Source: Amphiura filiformis
Taxonomy: Eukaryota; Echinodermata; Ophiuroidea; Amphilepidida; Amphiuridae
Direction: 5' to 3'
DNA length: 64,000 bases
Assembly: GCF_039555335.1 (NCBI RefSeq)
Contig: NC_092628.1
Location: 79,672,713-79,736,712 of the forward strand
Part shown: one piece after another, positions 33,806-45,936 of the stretch
How the letters are laid out: every line of letters starts with the position of its first letter
How positions within the stretch are numbered: the stretch's first letter is position 1
Made by a program: the position numbers and the translations under genes
Notes under the pieces: generated by a model
The model's database searches: none
What the model was told of the DNA's origin: nothing
What the model saw: the letters and a program-made list of their open reading frames with translations, nothing else

Positions 33806-34318
33806 AATATGGACAGAGGTTACAGCACTCATTCGGATCTACTATTGGTTCTTCACAAAATGCTGGTGCACAAGATTTGATGTTGCATTTGACTGTACTG
33901 TTGTCACATTCGCAAGTTGTACATGCATCTATGATTAAATTCCCACCATGTAACATGATTGTACCTCTATACGAACAACTTAATAGTCCTGACGCTGACG
34001 AAGACTGAAGACTTGCAGACGAACTTGAGCAACGATCGAAACACGAAACTTCTCCGTGGTCACATGAACATGATGTACACTTATCGTCCAGCTGAATCGT
34101 GTGTCCGTTTTCAATCGACGTCTTTTCATTGTAAATACAATCACATTTAGGATCATTTTCACACTCAATTTCGCCTTTGATACACGTACAAATCTTACAT
34201 ACTTCATCCCGCGTGATAGTCTGTTCATGTAGAAGCAGGGTTTCCTCGAAGAAACATGGTAGATAAGGCTGCCAATCGCTGCTATCGCTGAAGCTGTCTA
34301 ACCGTTCTGAAGTTGTTG
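33806..34318 (-). CDS. Triple VWC-type exon of the modular extracellular gene
   Basis: A 513-nt exon, phase 1 at both ends (acceptor ATTCTCAG, donor ATATT|GTAAGT), encoding 171 residues. It holds three cysteine modules. Two are six-cysteine N-terminal VWC-like units around CKICTC and CTSCSC. The third is a full ten-cysteine VWC domain with CTTCEC, KSCAPAFC and NECCNLC. A Ser-rich stretch (SSSSASLQSSSAS) separates modules two and three. VWC domains occur in secreted and matrix proteins, often binding BMP/TGF-beta ligands, so an extracellular role is inferred. It is homologous to the single VWC exon near 7.1 kb. No exon upstream of it could be identified, so the signal-peptide exon is unknown. 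Confidence 0.85.
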
Positions 34319-34388
34319 CTGAGAATTTAAAGATAACAAAATGCAATAAATTGTACATAAGGAGGTATATAAGATATCGGCATCAATA

Positions 34389-34494
34389 GTTTCTCCGATC
34401 CTCCTCCTCCTCGACCACCACCACCACCACCACCACTACCACCACCACCACCACCACCACCACCACCACCACCACCTCCTCCTCCTCCTCCTCT
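34389..34494. repeat. (CCT)n/(CCA)n microsatellite
   Basis: CTCCTCCTCCTC, then about 25 ACC units, then CCT units. It lies just upstream of the triple VWC exon, in the preceding intron or 5' flank. Confidence 0.95.
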
Positions 34495-34499
34495 TAATC

Positions 34500-36820
34500 A
34501 TAATCATCAGCATGTCATCAATTACGTTTCCTCCGTAAGGGATGAAATCAAAACTCTGGAACAATGGAAACCGGCTCCAATCGAACGAAACCACCCTTTT
34601 AAACTCTGGGTTAAAACTCTAAACTCGCGGTAAAGGAAACACGGTAGACGGTAGCCAGTGCAAACTATACTTTCTTTAATCCTAGTGGCAAGATGAACAA
34701 TTTAAGACTACTAGTATATTTTTTTTAAAGAAATCGGAGCATTTTAAAATTCTGACCCTGCGTGATGGTATTCGTAGCCAAGATAGTAGTAGAAACTATA
34801 CGCATAGTGCACTTACGTCCACAGCGAATTCACCGTGACCTTTCCAGCCATAAACCCGCTTATTGAAGATTAAACCGATATATGCAGTACTAAACCATTA
34901 TATAGTAATCTATTGTCCAATGCAAATTTATTACCACCTGATAATATTGATCCAATGAGCGACCGAATTGTCCGCTACGGACGACTAATCCATTATCGAT
35001 AATGACTCTATTGACATGAACGAGCGTATCTCCACTGACCGAGTTTTGGGATATATTTCACTGGTTTGCAGCTGTTTGCTGTCATTTACTCATCAAGGCG
35101 GACGACCGTTATTATAAGGACTATGCCAATTATTTAAAGATTGACATGTAGAGAATAAGCCATAATTGATTGAGAGAAATTGCAACCAATCTTCAAAATA
35201 CGATCAAGAAATGGCTGCCCGGTGAAGTAAAATGTGCATTGGAATACACGGCGAGTTTGGATAGATGGTAGGATTTCTTTTTAATAAAAATGTATGTTCC
35301 CCTGTTATTAAAGCTTGTACTGGGTTGAAGATTCAGATATTTGGAAAAGAATAAGTAATTGAAATATAGAGAAAGTACTAAAATCATAGCTTTTATACTT
35401 TTTGATATATGATACTAACTAGTTCAACCCGTATAGCTACAACACAGCGCTACCAGTAGGGTTCAATTGCCTATTGTGAGTGCCCCTGTGTTGTGTGCAT
35501 ACATGTAGTTAACAATAACTGCATGATGTGCTATAGTGCTATATACCGATAATGCTTCGCGCGTCAACTACCAAACGTTACCTTCATTTGGGGCTAACAT
35601 AGTTTGATTTTTTTTTTGTATTTTCCTAACTCCTTTTCAATTTTACATTATTTTTGGCCAAAGGTAAAATTTTGTGTTAACCTGGTCAATATTAAATTTT
35701 ACACTGGGAGGGAAGGGGGGAGGTGGGAGGGTTAGTAGATGCAAATTTTTTGGGGTGTGTTAGCACAGCAACGCATGAGGATTTTGTTCGAGATAGGCCG
35801 AGCGACCCAGGCTATCACGCCCGTGTACGATAAAAAGGTACGCTTCATTGCCACTACGAATTAAGCGTTTGTTTGTTTGTTTGTTTTATTTCCTCTTTTG
35901 CCTGGGTAACTCATTCAGTGGATGTTTTAACTGTTTTAAGGTATCCTCTGTTCTTCCATGAGGCCCATATATCATATGATATTACTCATTTTTACGATCT
36001 GCGCATGCTCATTATCCTCTTTAACTGATTGTTGGTCAGTTTTTCAGTTTTTGTTTTCAATCCACTGACTGGCAGTTCAATCCACTGATAAGATTAAGAG
36101 ATTACCATATTCTTTCAATAGGTTTTAACACAGACCAAAAATAAAAGGATATTTTCTATGATTTGAGATTATAATCACACATCATATCAATGGAAAAGCA
36201 GCACCATTACAACACATTTTTCATTAGGCCTATAGCTAGGAATAAATAGCAAAAATAGTTTAACGCTGCAACATGTTATGAATAAAATCTCAAGTGACGG
36301 TCTTTTCAAATCATAAGCTCTTGTTAGACTTGTATGTATTGTATGAATTAAACTATGTGTGGTCTGTGACTAATTCTATAAACACAGTGAGAGAGTGCAA
36401 GCTTCAATTATCCTGGTCAATAGGATAACGATTCTTTTAAATGGAATGGGAAAGACATCTCTAGCAGGTGATTTTTATCTTATTAATTGAGTTTATTTGT
36501 AATTTAGCGCTTGATTCCGTTTGTACAAATGTAATTATTGACCTGGTGGTGACGCTGTGAGGGACGCAGACGAATATTGGATATAATTATGTAGGATTAA
36601 TGCAAATCCTTGGTCAGCAAAGGTTTAATTATTGTCATGATATATGGATGCAGATATTAGATATTCACTTTAGACAGATTGGATATTCCACCTTAACAGA
36701 CTCTATACTAATATATATGAGTGTAGAATAAATTTTTGAGATAAAGGGCGCTGCACTCTTGAAATGGTGCAAATTTGAAAAACAAACAAACTTTTCCTTC
36801 CATATAGCACAATAGTGAAT
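34500..36820. other. No gene recognised
   Basis: No convincing exon. The missing upstream exons of the modular gene could lie here or beyond. A short (GTTT)n run is near 35868. Confidence 0.4.
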
Positions 36821-36826
36821 CCTACA

Positions 36827-37204
36827 AGGGGTTGTAAAATAATTATGCGCCGGGGGGGGGGGGGGTAAAATTTCCCCTCGGCCTGCCAAAAATCGCTTGC
36901 CCCCCTCTCGGCCCGCCAAAAATTCTTTGCCTCCCTTTACACATGCCAAATTTTTGGGATACCAATTTGTAAACCTTAAATGGTCTACCTGAGATATATG
37001 TTGCGAGGGCAGCGAGCAGGAAAATTTGCATATTAAAGCGTTTTCTGTACTGTTTTCCTAAGCCTTTTTAGAACGTTTTATTTAAAAGGCGTCCCATGAA
37101 TGTGTGCCAAAAATCACTGGCCCGCCCCCCTCTTGGCTCGCCAAAAATTGCTTGCCCCCCCCAATTTTACCCTCCCCCAGGGCTCATAATTATTGCACAG
37201 CCCC
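36827..37204. mobile_element. GGGGCTGTGCAATAATTATG element, copy 3
   Basis: Begins GGGGTTGTAAAATAATTATG and ends CATAATTATTGCACAGCCCC. Related sequence with AGGGCGC and ACTTGAAATGGTGCAAAT lies on both sides (36748 and 37298). Confidence 0.75.
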
Positions 37205-37299
37205 TAACATATCAATTTTTCAACATTTAGCTTACAAGCAAGGAGTGTTGATTAACTTGGGAAACTTTCAAGACCTTTGCTCGTGCACATTTTGAGATA

Positions 37300-37690
37300 G
37301 AGGGCGCGGAACACTTGAAATGGTGCAAATCTGAAAGTGAAATGTAAATTTCTCATATTAGCCCCATTTTGAATATTCAGCGCCCTCTACCTCACAAAGT
37401 GCACGGGCAAAATTCTTGTAAATTTCAAATATTATTCAATACTCCGTCCTTGTACATGTAAAGCTAAAAACATTGTGATGTTATAGGACTCATTATTTTT
37501 GATTTTCGCAAAGAATTGAAAATTTCCCATTTTAGCTCCATTTTGAATATTCAACGCCCTCTACCTCTTATAAATTCCAACTGTTATTCAGTATTTTGTC
37601 CTTTTTACAGAGAAATGAAAATTTCTCATATAAGCTCCATTTTAAATATTCAGCGCCCTCTACCTCAAACAGACAGACACACCGACAGAC
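37300..37690. repeat. Three direct repeats, about 110-130 bp
   Basis: Three copies of CATTTTGAATATTCAGCGCC with CTCTACCTC, spaced 100-170 bases, ending in ACAGACAGACACACC. Confidence 0.8.
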
Positions 37691-37699
37691 AGAATGAGT

Positions 37700-39640
37700 A
37701 ATCTTATTTACTAGCATCCAATCCATCTGGAACGAGCATCATATACTTTGAATGTCCAATTTCTAATATCCATCTAACTTTACTGTGCTGTGAGGGGGAT
37801 CGAGCCTCCTACTTAAAGCACTTCGTTTATAGGACGTTCAGGTCGAATTTTTCGTTTTGTTCCATAATTAGTATATCCCAAATATGATCCGGGCGGTAGC
37901 GAATTTCTTCAGTCTTTCGTTTTTCATATGGTTGCTGCGGATCCCGCGGAAAGCATGTGACAGGATGATGGGTGTTGAATATATTGCAACGTAACCTGAA
38001 ATCTCTGTCAGAATGAACTGACGTGAAAAGCGATATCCATCACAGCTTTATAAATTATGCTAAAAGACATGAGGGATCCACTCGTCAGTCCTGCGTGTCA
38101 GTCTCAATGCTCATTACCATACTCTTACCTCTTACGATCCAAAACAGAAAACATAAGCAATACAAATTCATTGTCTTTGTAGCTTCCTTTCAGCCCAGGT
38201 GTAAAATACAAGGTTGCTAATTGTAACATACGCAAGACGGGACGCAAGAAGGTGTTTGTTTATTTGTCAGAGGCAGAGGCGTGTTGAACTTGATTTTTGA
38301 ACTCTGGTGACCCCCTGCTTAAAGCTACACGCTGAATACTATCATGCACTTTTGTGTGCGTTCAATTATGCACATCGATTAATAGACAGTGTTTAAGTCA
38401 TTGCCTGAGCAATAACTTCTATTGCGACAGCTTTAGCACATGCAATCGATGATAGATCATATTCGATTAGCGTCAAAGCATGCAATGGTATCATCATCAA
38501 AGAGTTTGCGAAATGAAGTAGGACAATTTACCTCCATTTCTTGCTCAAATCTACTTCAACGCGAACGTGTCATTGGTTACTGCACTAACAGACTAACAGC
38601 GTCTTGTCGCTTACACTCGGGACATATGTGTCAATGAGCAATCAAAAGAAGGGCATGTGTAAGAACTTGTAAATGGAAGCGACTGCATCAAAATGTCTCC
38701 CTTTTGTTTTGTCAGGTGGGTTATTAGTCACACTTCAACCTTAGGCGGTTCGTTTGAATAAACATGAATGCGCTATACTTCTCAACAAGGATTATATTAT
38801 ATAGAGACCCAGCTGTTTGCGTGAGATTATACTACCTTGGCGTGAGACCGTGAGAAAGTGACCCAATGCGTGAGACTCACGGCCAATGCGTGAGAGTTGA
38901 CAGCCCTGCTTAATCCCCTTGCCGTTGAAGTTTTCACAGAACGCAATTTCGCAAACAGATTTTTTACGCTTGACGTTTGGAGCAAAAAATATTTTAGCCT
39001 TATTCTAGCACTAATTTTCCACAACATGCATTGTGGTGTATTTTTTACCCAAACAAATTAGATTTTAAATAATTGACTACATAATACATATATTAACAGT
39101 GGACTTCGGGTATATATATAAATATGCATATATATAAATGCGCACGTGACATCTACAAGTCGCCATACCGTGTTCAACGATGTAAGGTACCCGGATGTGC
39201 ACAAATACCACACGCAAAAGTATAGGCGAAAATGACATGTTACAAGGAAAATTGTTTTTGCAAAATAGTGGCATTGATTGCAAAGGGGAAAATAATTTGA
39301 CCCGAAACATAAACTCTTTATTTGGATTTTCCATCACGGAAAAAAAAATTAATAACGGAAAAGCTAGATATAGCTGATTTAAAACTTATATTTCATTATT
39401 TCCGTGCTAAATGGGCGTGGCAATTGGCCATATTGATGACGAAATGTGATTCTTACTGGCATTAAGGTCAGAACTGAGTAGCTGCCGATGATGTTATTTG
39501 ATAATTTTTGCACGTGATGATAGGGAACTTAGGGGGCTGTCATTTTTTCGGAAGGAATGGGTCATGGATTTATTTACTTGGGAGTCACGATAAATACCCC
39601 CCCCCCGTAGTGCCGCCACTGAACAATAACCCGGACCCTA
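37700..39640. other. No gene recognised
   Basis: Nothing coding. Four GCGTGAGA motifs near 38817-38900 suggest a decayed repeat. Confidence 0.4.
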
Positions 39641-39658
39641 ATTTTAACTCTAATTTTA

Positions 39659-39747
39659 ACGTCAATTGACGAAACTATAACTTTAGCCCTTTTCGGAATA
39701 ATACGTCAATTGACGAAACTATAACTTTAGCCCTTTTCGGAATAATG
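39659..39747. repeat. 44-bp tandem duplication
   Basis: Two perfect copies of a 44-base unit starting ACGTCAATTGACGAAACTAT, itself starting with the palindrome CGTCAATTGACG. Perfect identity implies a recent event or an assembly artefact. Confidence 0.9.
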
Positions 39748-40319
39748 ACCCTCTCGAACTAATAGGCTAGACGTCCCCGCCCGACCTCCTCAACCCTAAC
39801 TCATTCGCTCGCTAGCTCACATCACAGATGCTCACATCAAAAATTGACAAAAAACTAATTCAAAATGTGTTTTTAAGCACCTTTTTGTGTCCCCCATGCT
39901 AAATCGGTGATTTGTACACCCTTTGACCATGTTGACGTACAATTTAGAGTATAAACACTTAGATGACTGTACATGATCTAATCATCCCGGCTGGAAGATG
40001 TTGAGGAAGACTCGTATACTATACATCACGCTCATACGTTATTATGACAATTTGACGTACAATCACGTATGTGATGCATGGTTTGAGGTTTATTCAGCTA
40101 GTAAGTTAGATCTCGTCATACACATTATTGTCATGGTATTATATTGTAATTGTATACGTCAATTTTGTTCAGTTTGATTCAACCGGCTTATAAAGTTTTA
40201 CTTTACACGGAAGGGGAAAGTTAGCAATAAACAATTAATTTATGAGTGTAAAAGGGGAGGGTGGTTTTGGGGAAAAGGGGGGGCAAATAATATTTATAAA
40301 ATTATAAGTAAGGCGAGAA

Positions 40320-40500
40320 AAAAAGAAACCCTGTTCTAGGGGCGGACGGACCTTTCAAGTAGGGTCGGTCGGTCGGTTGGTATTTTTTTCATTTTTTTTA
40401 AATAACCCAAAAAATCACAAAAATCTGTAAATACATTTCAATTTGAGAAAATACCAAAAAAAAAATAACCTGAAATTTCCGAAATTTGGGGTCGGCATTC
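40320..40500. repeat. GGTCGGTCGG repeat, copy 2
   Basis: AAGTAGGGTCGGTCGGTCGG followed by an A/T-rich tail, paralogous to 33645-33785. Confidence 0.6.
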
Positions 40501-40566
40501 ATTTGTACAGGAAAAATTCGTTTCCCAATTTGTTCAAAAAAATTGTTCGTTTTTCGTCGCCTAAGT

Positions 40567-40596
40567 ACATAAATAAATAATTAAATAAATAAATAA

Positions 40597-40676
<80 letters not shown>

Positions 40677-40689
40677 AAATAAATAAACA
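40567..40689. repeat. (AAAT)n microsatellite
   Basis: About 30 AAAT units with two AATT interruptions near the left end. The Phe-Ile-Tyr-Leu open frame on the minus strand is a by-product. Confidence 0.95.
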
Positions 40690-41225
40690 TTAGTTATGTT
40701 TGTACATGGGGGGTGCTGTGCAATAATCATGATCCTTCGATATCCATGATTTACCCTTGCAAATTTATAGCATCGAACCTCCAGCCAATGTTCCTTGCCA
40801 GTGCTAGCCACGAAACAAGGTCACAACTGTAGCCACGTGCACTCCTTCAATGGTCGCCATTTCAGTGATTGACAGTGATGTAATGCAAATATGGCGCTGG
40901 CCATCTGGTCACGTGCGCATTTATAAATGCGCATTTATATATACAACCGAAGTCTACTGATTAATGACCTCCCTAAATGCGCTCCAAATCTCCTTTTTAT
41001 CATGTTTGCAGATGATACTAATATAATTTATTCGGATAAAGACCAAACATCACTGGAGTCTAAGCTGAATAAAGAACTTAATGTTATATCTGACTGGTTT
41101 AAACTAAACAAACTTTCTCTAAATATTAAAAAAAGGAATTTCATGTTATTTAAAAATAAACATACCCGCTTTCCCCCGTCAACTATTAAAATTTGCATTG
41201 ATGATAAATTAATTGAACAAGTTAA

Positions 41226-41880
41226 GGGCTGGGGTATGAACGTTTGGACAGTATTTATTTTGGGACATTAGAGCACATCAGACATATCGAATTGCATTCT
41301 GAATACGAAGAATGTCATTCTGATATCAAATAATTTTGATTTTTGAAATTCGCAATTTAATACACATTTTATGGCAAATCATTAAAATTGATATTTTTGA
41401 TATTTAACAGTACTTGAAGTAAACTTTATAAATCTGATGATTTATACTTAAAGTGTATGTAGGTGGGATGAAAAGCCGACGATCAATTGAAAATTTTGAC
41501 CTTTCGTATTGAAGATATGGATTTTTTCCCAAAACACCAAAACAAATTAGGTCTTTTGGGAACAAAATCCAAATTTTCAATAAGAAAGGTCAAAAATTTC
41601 AATTGACCGTCGACTTTGCCTCCAAGCTACATACACTTAAAGAATATATCATTAGATTTATATAATTTACTTCGAGGACTGTTATATATCAAAATTTGAA
41701 AAATATCAAATTTTTATAATTTGTCATAAAATTTGTATTATATTGTGATTTTAAAAAATGAAAATTATTTGATATCAGAAAGACATGCTTCGTATTCAGA
41801 ATGCAATTCGATAGGTCTGAGGTGCTCTCATGTCCCACAAAAATACTGTCGAAACGCAATAAATGCTCATTTTGGATCCC
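41226..41880. mobile_element. TTAA-flanked inverted-repeat element, complete
   Basis: 655 bp inside the LINE frame, TTAA on both sides (41222-41225, 41881-41884). Arms of about 240 bases are inverted copies around a central palindrome (GACCTTTCGTATTGAAG and inverse). Ends are GGG...CCC, opposite to classical piggyBac CCC...GGG, so a Kolobok-type or unusual piggyBac-type mobiliser is possible. Confidence 0.88.
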
Positions 41881-42820
41881 TTAATGTAACTAAATTTCTT
41901 GGCATTCTAATAGACGACGACCTGTCGTGGAAATCACACACATCCCATGTTACAAAAATTGTCTCGAAATACAATGGTATCATTAGGAGGTTAGGCCCTT
42001 TCTCCCCCCTGATTCTTTGATCACTCTCTACAATACTCTTGTTTTCCCCTATCTTAATTACTGTGCCATGATCTGGGCTGACAAAAACAATTCCCATCTC
42101 CATACACTTTTTTTTAATGCAGAAGAAAATTATCAGAACATGTACCTATTCAGTTTGGCTCGCCCACACCGACCCCTTATTCAAGTCTCTCAGGACGCTT
42201 AAAATCCAAGACCTTTATATTTTCCAAACTGCCCAATTTATGTTCAATTACCTTCATGACCAACTACCATTTCATACTACTGACCCAGACTATTTTATAA
42301 CCAACAAAGACATCCACACCCATGACACCCGTTTTTCGAATGACCTTCATGTAAGCCGTACCAATACCAGGCTGGCTGAAAATATCCTTCGGATTCATGG
42401 TGCCCTGCTCTGGAACTCCCTCGACCAATCATTGAAACAGTCTCCAACATTGGTTATTTTCAAACATAGACTTACAGATTATTTAATCGAATCTTATACC
42501 ACAACTGATTAAGGGTATTTTCAAACTTTCCATCTCACTTGGGTCTGTCCCGTCCTGTCCTGTCTTGTATTGTTCAGTCTGTCCATACCCCATTAATTTA
42601 TTTGGCACAATAATTATATTTGATTCTGATCTTGTCCAAATTATCTTTATGTGATGGAATCATACGCTTCTCCTTTTATTCTGCTTTGTGTCAAAATATG
42701 TGATTTATTATATATTTTTTTATTATTGTACTTTTGAGTATTATTATCTGATTTAATGATTCCGTTCAATTAAATTTATTCTTATTTCGGCCACATGATA
42801 TCAGCATTATAGTACATATT

Positions 42821-43062
42821 CATAGGCGTAGGAAGATTTTCAACATGGGGGGGCTGACACTTGAAAAAGATTTTGTGGGCCAAACTGGGGGGTGTGCGAG
42901 GGGGGTTTCCCCCGTCGCAGTCCGAAAATTTGGCAAAATATAGGTCACAAAGACCCATTTTCCCACAATTTTTAAGTTCACCTAGGATTATTGGGGGGGG
43001 GGGGCTGAAAGGTATTCCAGCCCCGCACCAAAATTCAAGCCCCCCCGGTTCCTAAGCCTATG
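42821..43062. mobile_element. Short inverted-repeat element CATAGGCGTAGGAA
   Basis: Ends CATAGGCGTAGGAA and TTCCTAAGCCTATG; flanked by ATATT on both sides, a possible 5-bp target duplication. Lies in the LINE 3' untranslated part. Confidence 0.7.
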
Positions 43063-43289
43063 ATATTAATATTGTAACGTAGGTTAAATTTCCATCTTGT
43101 TCAGATTGGGTGCCACAAGCTTCACGCTCTGCGTCTTTGCGGCATCCACATCTCTTCACTTCCCATTTTCTTATATTGTGTTTCTATAAGTAATTATCAT
43201 TAAGTATTTCTTATCTTGCATTTCCATTTGTATAACCTTTTGAGATGAAAACAAATAAAACTTGAACTTGAACTTGAACTTGATACAGA

Positions 43290-45844
43290 ACAGGTACTTT
43301 TGCAGTCAATCAGGAAATGTGGAAAATATTGTTCTTAAATTGACGTAGTTTCGTTCATGATTTACTGCTCACTATAGATGTTCTCGTTCACTTCGACTTC
43401 AAAAAGTTTTATGGCATAGTGCTTGTGAATGGCCAATCCTTTATAATCCTCTAGACGTTGAAGTTGTGCTTTTTAACCGCATTTCTCCCGTGTTTAGAGT
43501 CACTAGCAATCAAACACATTGGTGTTCCAATTTGTAACCTAGATGGTTACTTAAAGTGACTCGTCTAGGATGGCAGAGCGGTCTACACTCTAAAAAATGA
43601 ACCATACAACTTTACGCACTACCAAGATTTAAAAGCTTCTACATTATTGTTTTATTCCCTAATAGTAGGTATATCACCCCAAAAATAAGCGCAGCAGAAA
43701 CATGTTATTTGACGCTTTTAATTGAATCATCGTTATGAATGCTTCAAAAAACAAAAAACAGAATTAAAATCGGATAATGCAAAGTGATGTAACGTCAACT
43801 TGAAGATACCCGGAAATCGGGTGAAAACCTGCCACAAATTGCTATAAATGGCAAAATGGTAATTTTTGGCATTTGTAATGCTTATTCGGACACTTACTTG
43901 AAAAGGTAGCATTGATTTAAGTATCACAGATTAATTGCATATCTTTCCGGACTTCGTTAAAGAAAACAAGATTAAAAATCTTTCCTCGAATAAATGTAAT
44001 AAATCCACCAAATATACAATTTTAGCCATTTTGACCAATCTGCAGACAAATAAAAGCTAAAGTCCAGCTAATTAATATGCAAAAATAATGCCAACAGAGA
44101 ACCGTACATGATATGAGGATGCGGTTTTTTTTGCACACATAAGTACCCAAATTTCTTTCATTAACAAAAAAAAAATACACAAAAAGTCATTAATTATGCA
44201 AATTAGCTAATTACATCTAATTATATATTTATGCCATTCTTATGTTAATTAGGCATATGTAATTTTTACTTTTTTTCAATGTTTTATTTATGTTTTATTC
44301 ATACAGCATGATTTTGTCAAATATGAACCTGCTGTGATGTTGAATAAAGAAACTGCAGTTAATTGCCTAAGTGCACCGAGTTTTCAATTGGTATAGGGAA
44401 GTGTTTCACTCATTGTCCAAGGAAAAAAAATACATGATAACAAACACTGGTATTTCAGACCGGTGGTACTAGGTCCTCTATTTCGAGAGACCTATATTTA
44501 TTGATTTATGGACGATCAAAAAAAATTCATAAAACAGGTCTTAACTCTTAAACTAGGCAGTGTTTAATTTCGGCGGAGTTGATAGTGATTTAGGAAATGT
44601 TTCACCTACCATATATTAAAAGACAAATTATTGTGATCAATGAAACATAGCGAGGAAATCGTTTTTTGACATGTATGTTTTCAAAAATTGGCCAACTTTG
44701 ATCCGCGCGCTTTTTGATTCACTGTTATGTATGCGTGCACAGTATGACAGAATTATTGTGCAGCCACTGTGACATACCTACTAATAGTTTGAACGGTTTA
44801 ATTCATTTGGTTTAAATAAATATGTGCAGTATAGTATGAATATTGGGGCTATGGAATTGTCTTTTAGTTTCTTTCTTTCGGTTTCTTTCTAAAACGACGT
44901 TTTGGATTTCGGATAAGGTATTAGTGACAAGCAATGGTCACAGATTTGCTCATATCCACTCTTGAAGACGAAAGTCAAAGATATGCATGTATCCAGTCCC
45001 ATGTATGCATGCATGTCACCCTGGTTTTCAGAGCATCTACGGGAAACAAATGTTCTTTTTAAGTCTAAGTTCATCATGTAAGTCCTTATTTATGTCAATC
45101 CATGTTAGAAAGCATCCTGAAACAACGACCTGGTTAATAGAGAGGAAGAAAACACACAAGAAATTTATGTTTTGTACACATGTTCACCGTTAATAGGACA
45201 CAACAATCATGTTTTCCCCAAGAAATATTATGTTCAGCTTTAAAAAGTAGATCATTGTTCCTTGTCTTATTTTCAATAAAATTTAGCAATATTTCGGCCC
45301 TGTCAGTCGTTTAAAGGCTGGTTACGATGTCTTGGTTACGATCATCGGAGAACCTTGTTGCATAAGCACGTTATAGTGTGAACTTCGGTCGATTCACAAT
45401 ACGAGATGCCAAAATACGCCGTGCATCATGGGAAAAGGTCGACATCCAAAGCCCGCGTAATACAAATACATTACAACAAGAACATTACGTCGATTGTGTG
45501 TTTAAATGGCAATATAACGATGTTACACGTGAAAGCACATTAAAATAGCAATTTACAATTATAGTAGATCCATTTGATAACTATTGATTACACGAAATCC
45601 TTCATGGAGCTGATTTAAACATCATTATTAATATTATCATTGAAAATCCAATGTTGGCTAGAACGGCTATATCGACCCTGGAGGTCAAAAATTGGACTGA
45701 CAAGAGCAACCGCTGACGGCGCATCGTATTATGAATCGCGAGAATCACCAGCTATTTCAGGTTGTTTCACACCGCAAACAGAGGAACGTTCATCTGCAAA
45801 CACATGAACGTCAATTTCTAGTCTTACAGATCCATTCAAAATAC
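43290..45844. other. ODC 3' flank, no other gene
   Basis: Holds the ODC 3' untranslated region at its right end. No clear polyadenylation signal could be fixed. No other feature recognised. Confidence 0.4.
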
Positions 45845-45936
45845 TCACTGAAGGCATTTTGGAGCCACGTAGTAACATGGTAAGATGCTGAACCCATTAA
45901 ATGTTGACGCACTTGCGATTGAATAAGCACCGATGG
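45845..45936 (-). CDS. ODC1: ODC-like exon 10 (C-terminus, stop)
   Basis: After GATTTCAG it encodes (A)[15 protein letters not shown]...[10 protein letters not shown] and a TGA stop. The Tyr of GAYS matches Y389. Only six residues follow YYV, so the PEST-type tail of mammalian ODC is missing. Confidence 0.92.

Larger units (their letters stand above)
40940..43282 (+). pseudogene. LINE fragment interrupted by two insertions
   Basis: Reverse-transcriptase region INDLPKCAPN, IMFADDTNIIYSD (catalytic DD), WFKLNKLSLNI, VTKFLGILIDDDLSWKSH, LVFPYLNYCAMIW, LAHTDPLFKSLRTLKIQDLY, GALLWNSLDQSLKQSP. The 3' end is a (CTTGAA)n tail after ACAAATAAAACTTGAA at 43252-43282. 5' truncated. Insertions at 41226-41880 and 42821-43062. 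CR1/jockey-type by motif. Confidence 0.88.

Noticed and set aside
37300..37690. CRISPR-like array
   Set aside because: Three imperfect direct repeats with unequal spacing in animal DNA; an ordinary duplicated segment.
40499..40811. Phe-Ile-Tyr-Leu-rich frames
   Set aside because: Translation of the (AAAT)n microsatellite.
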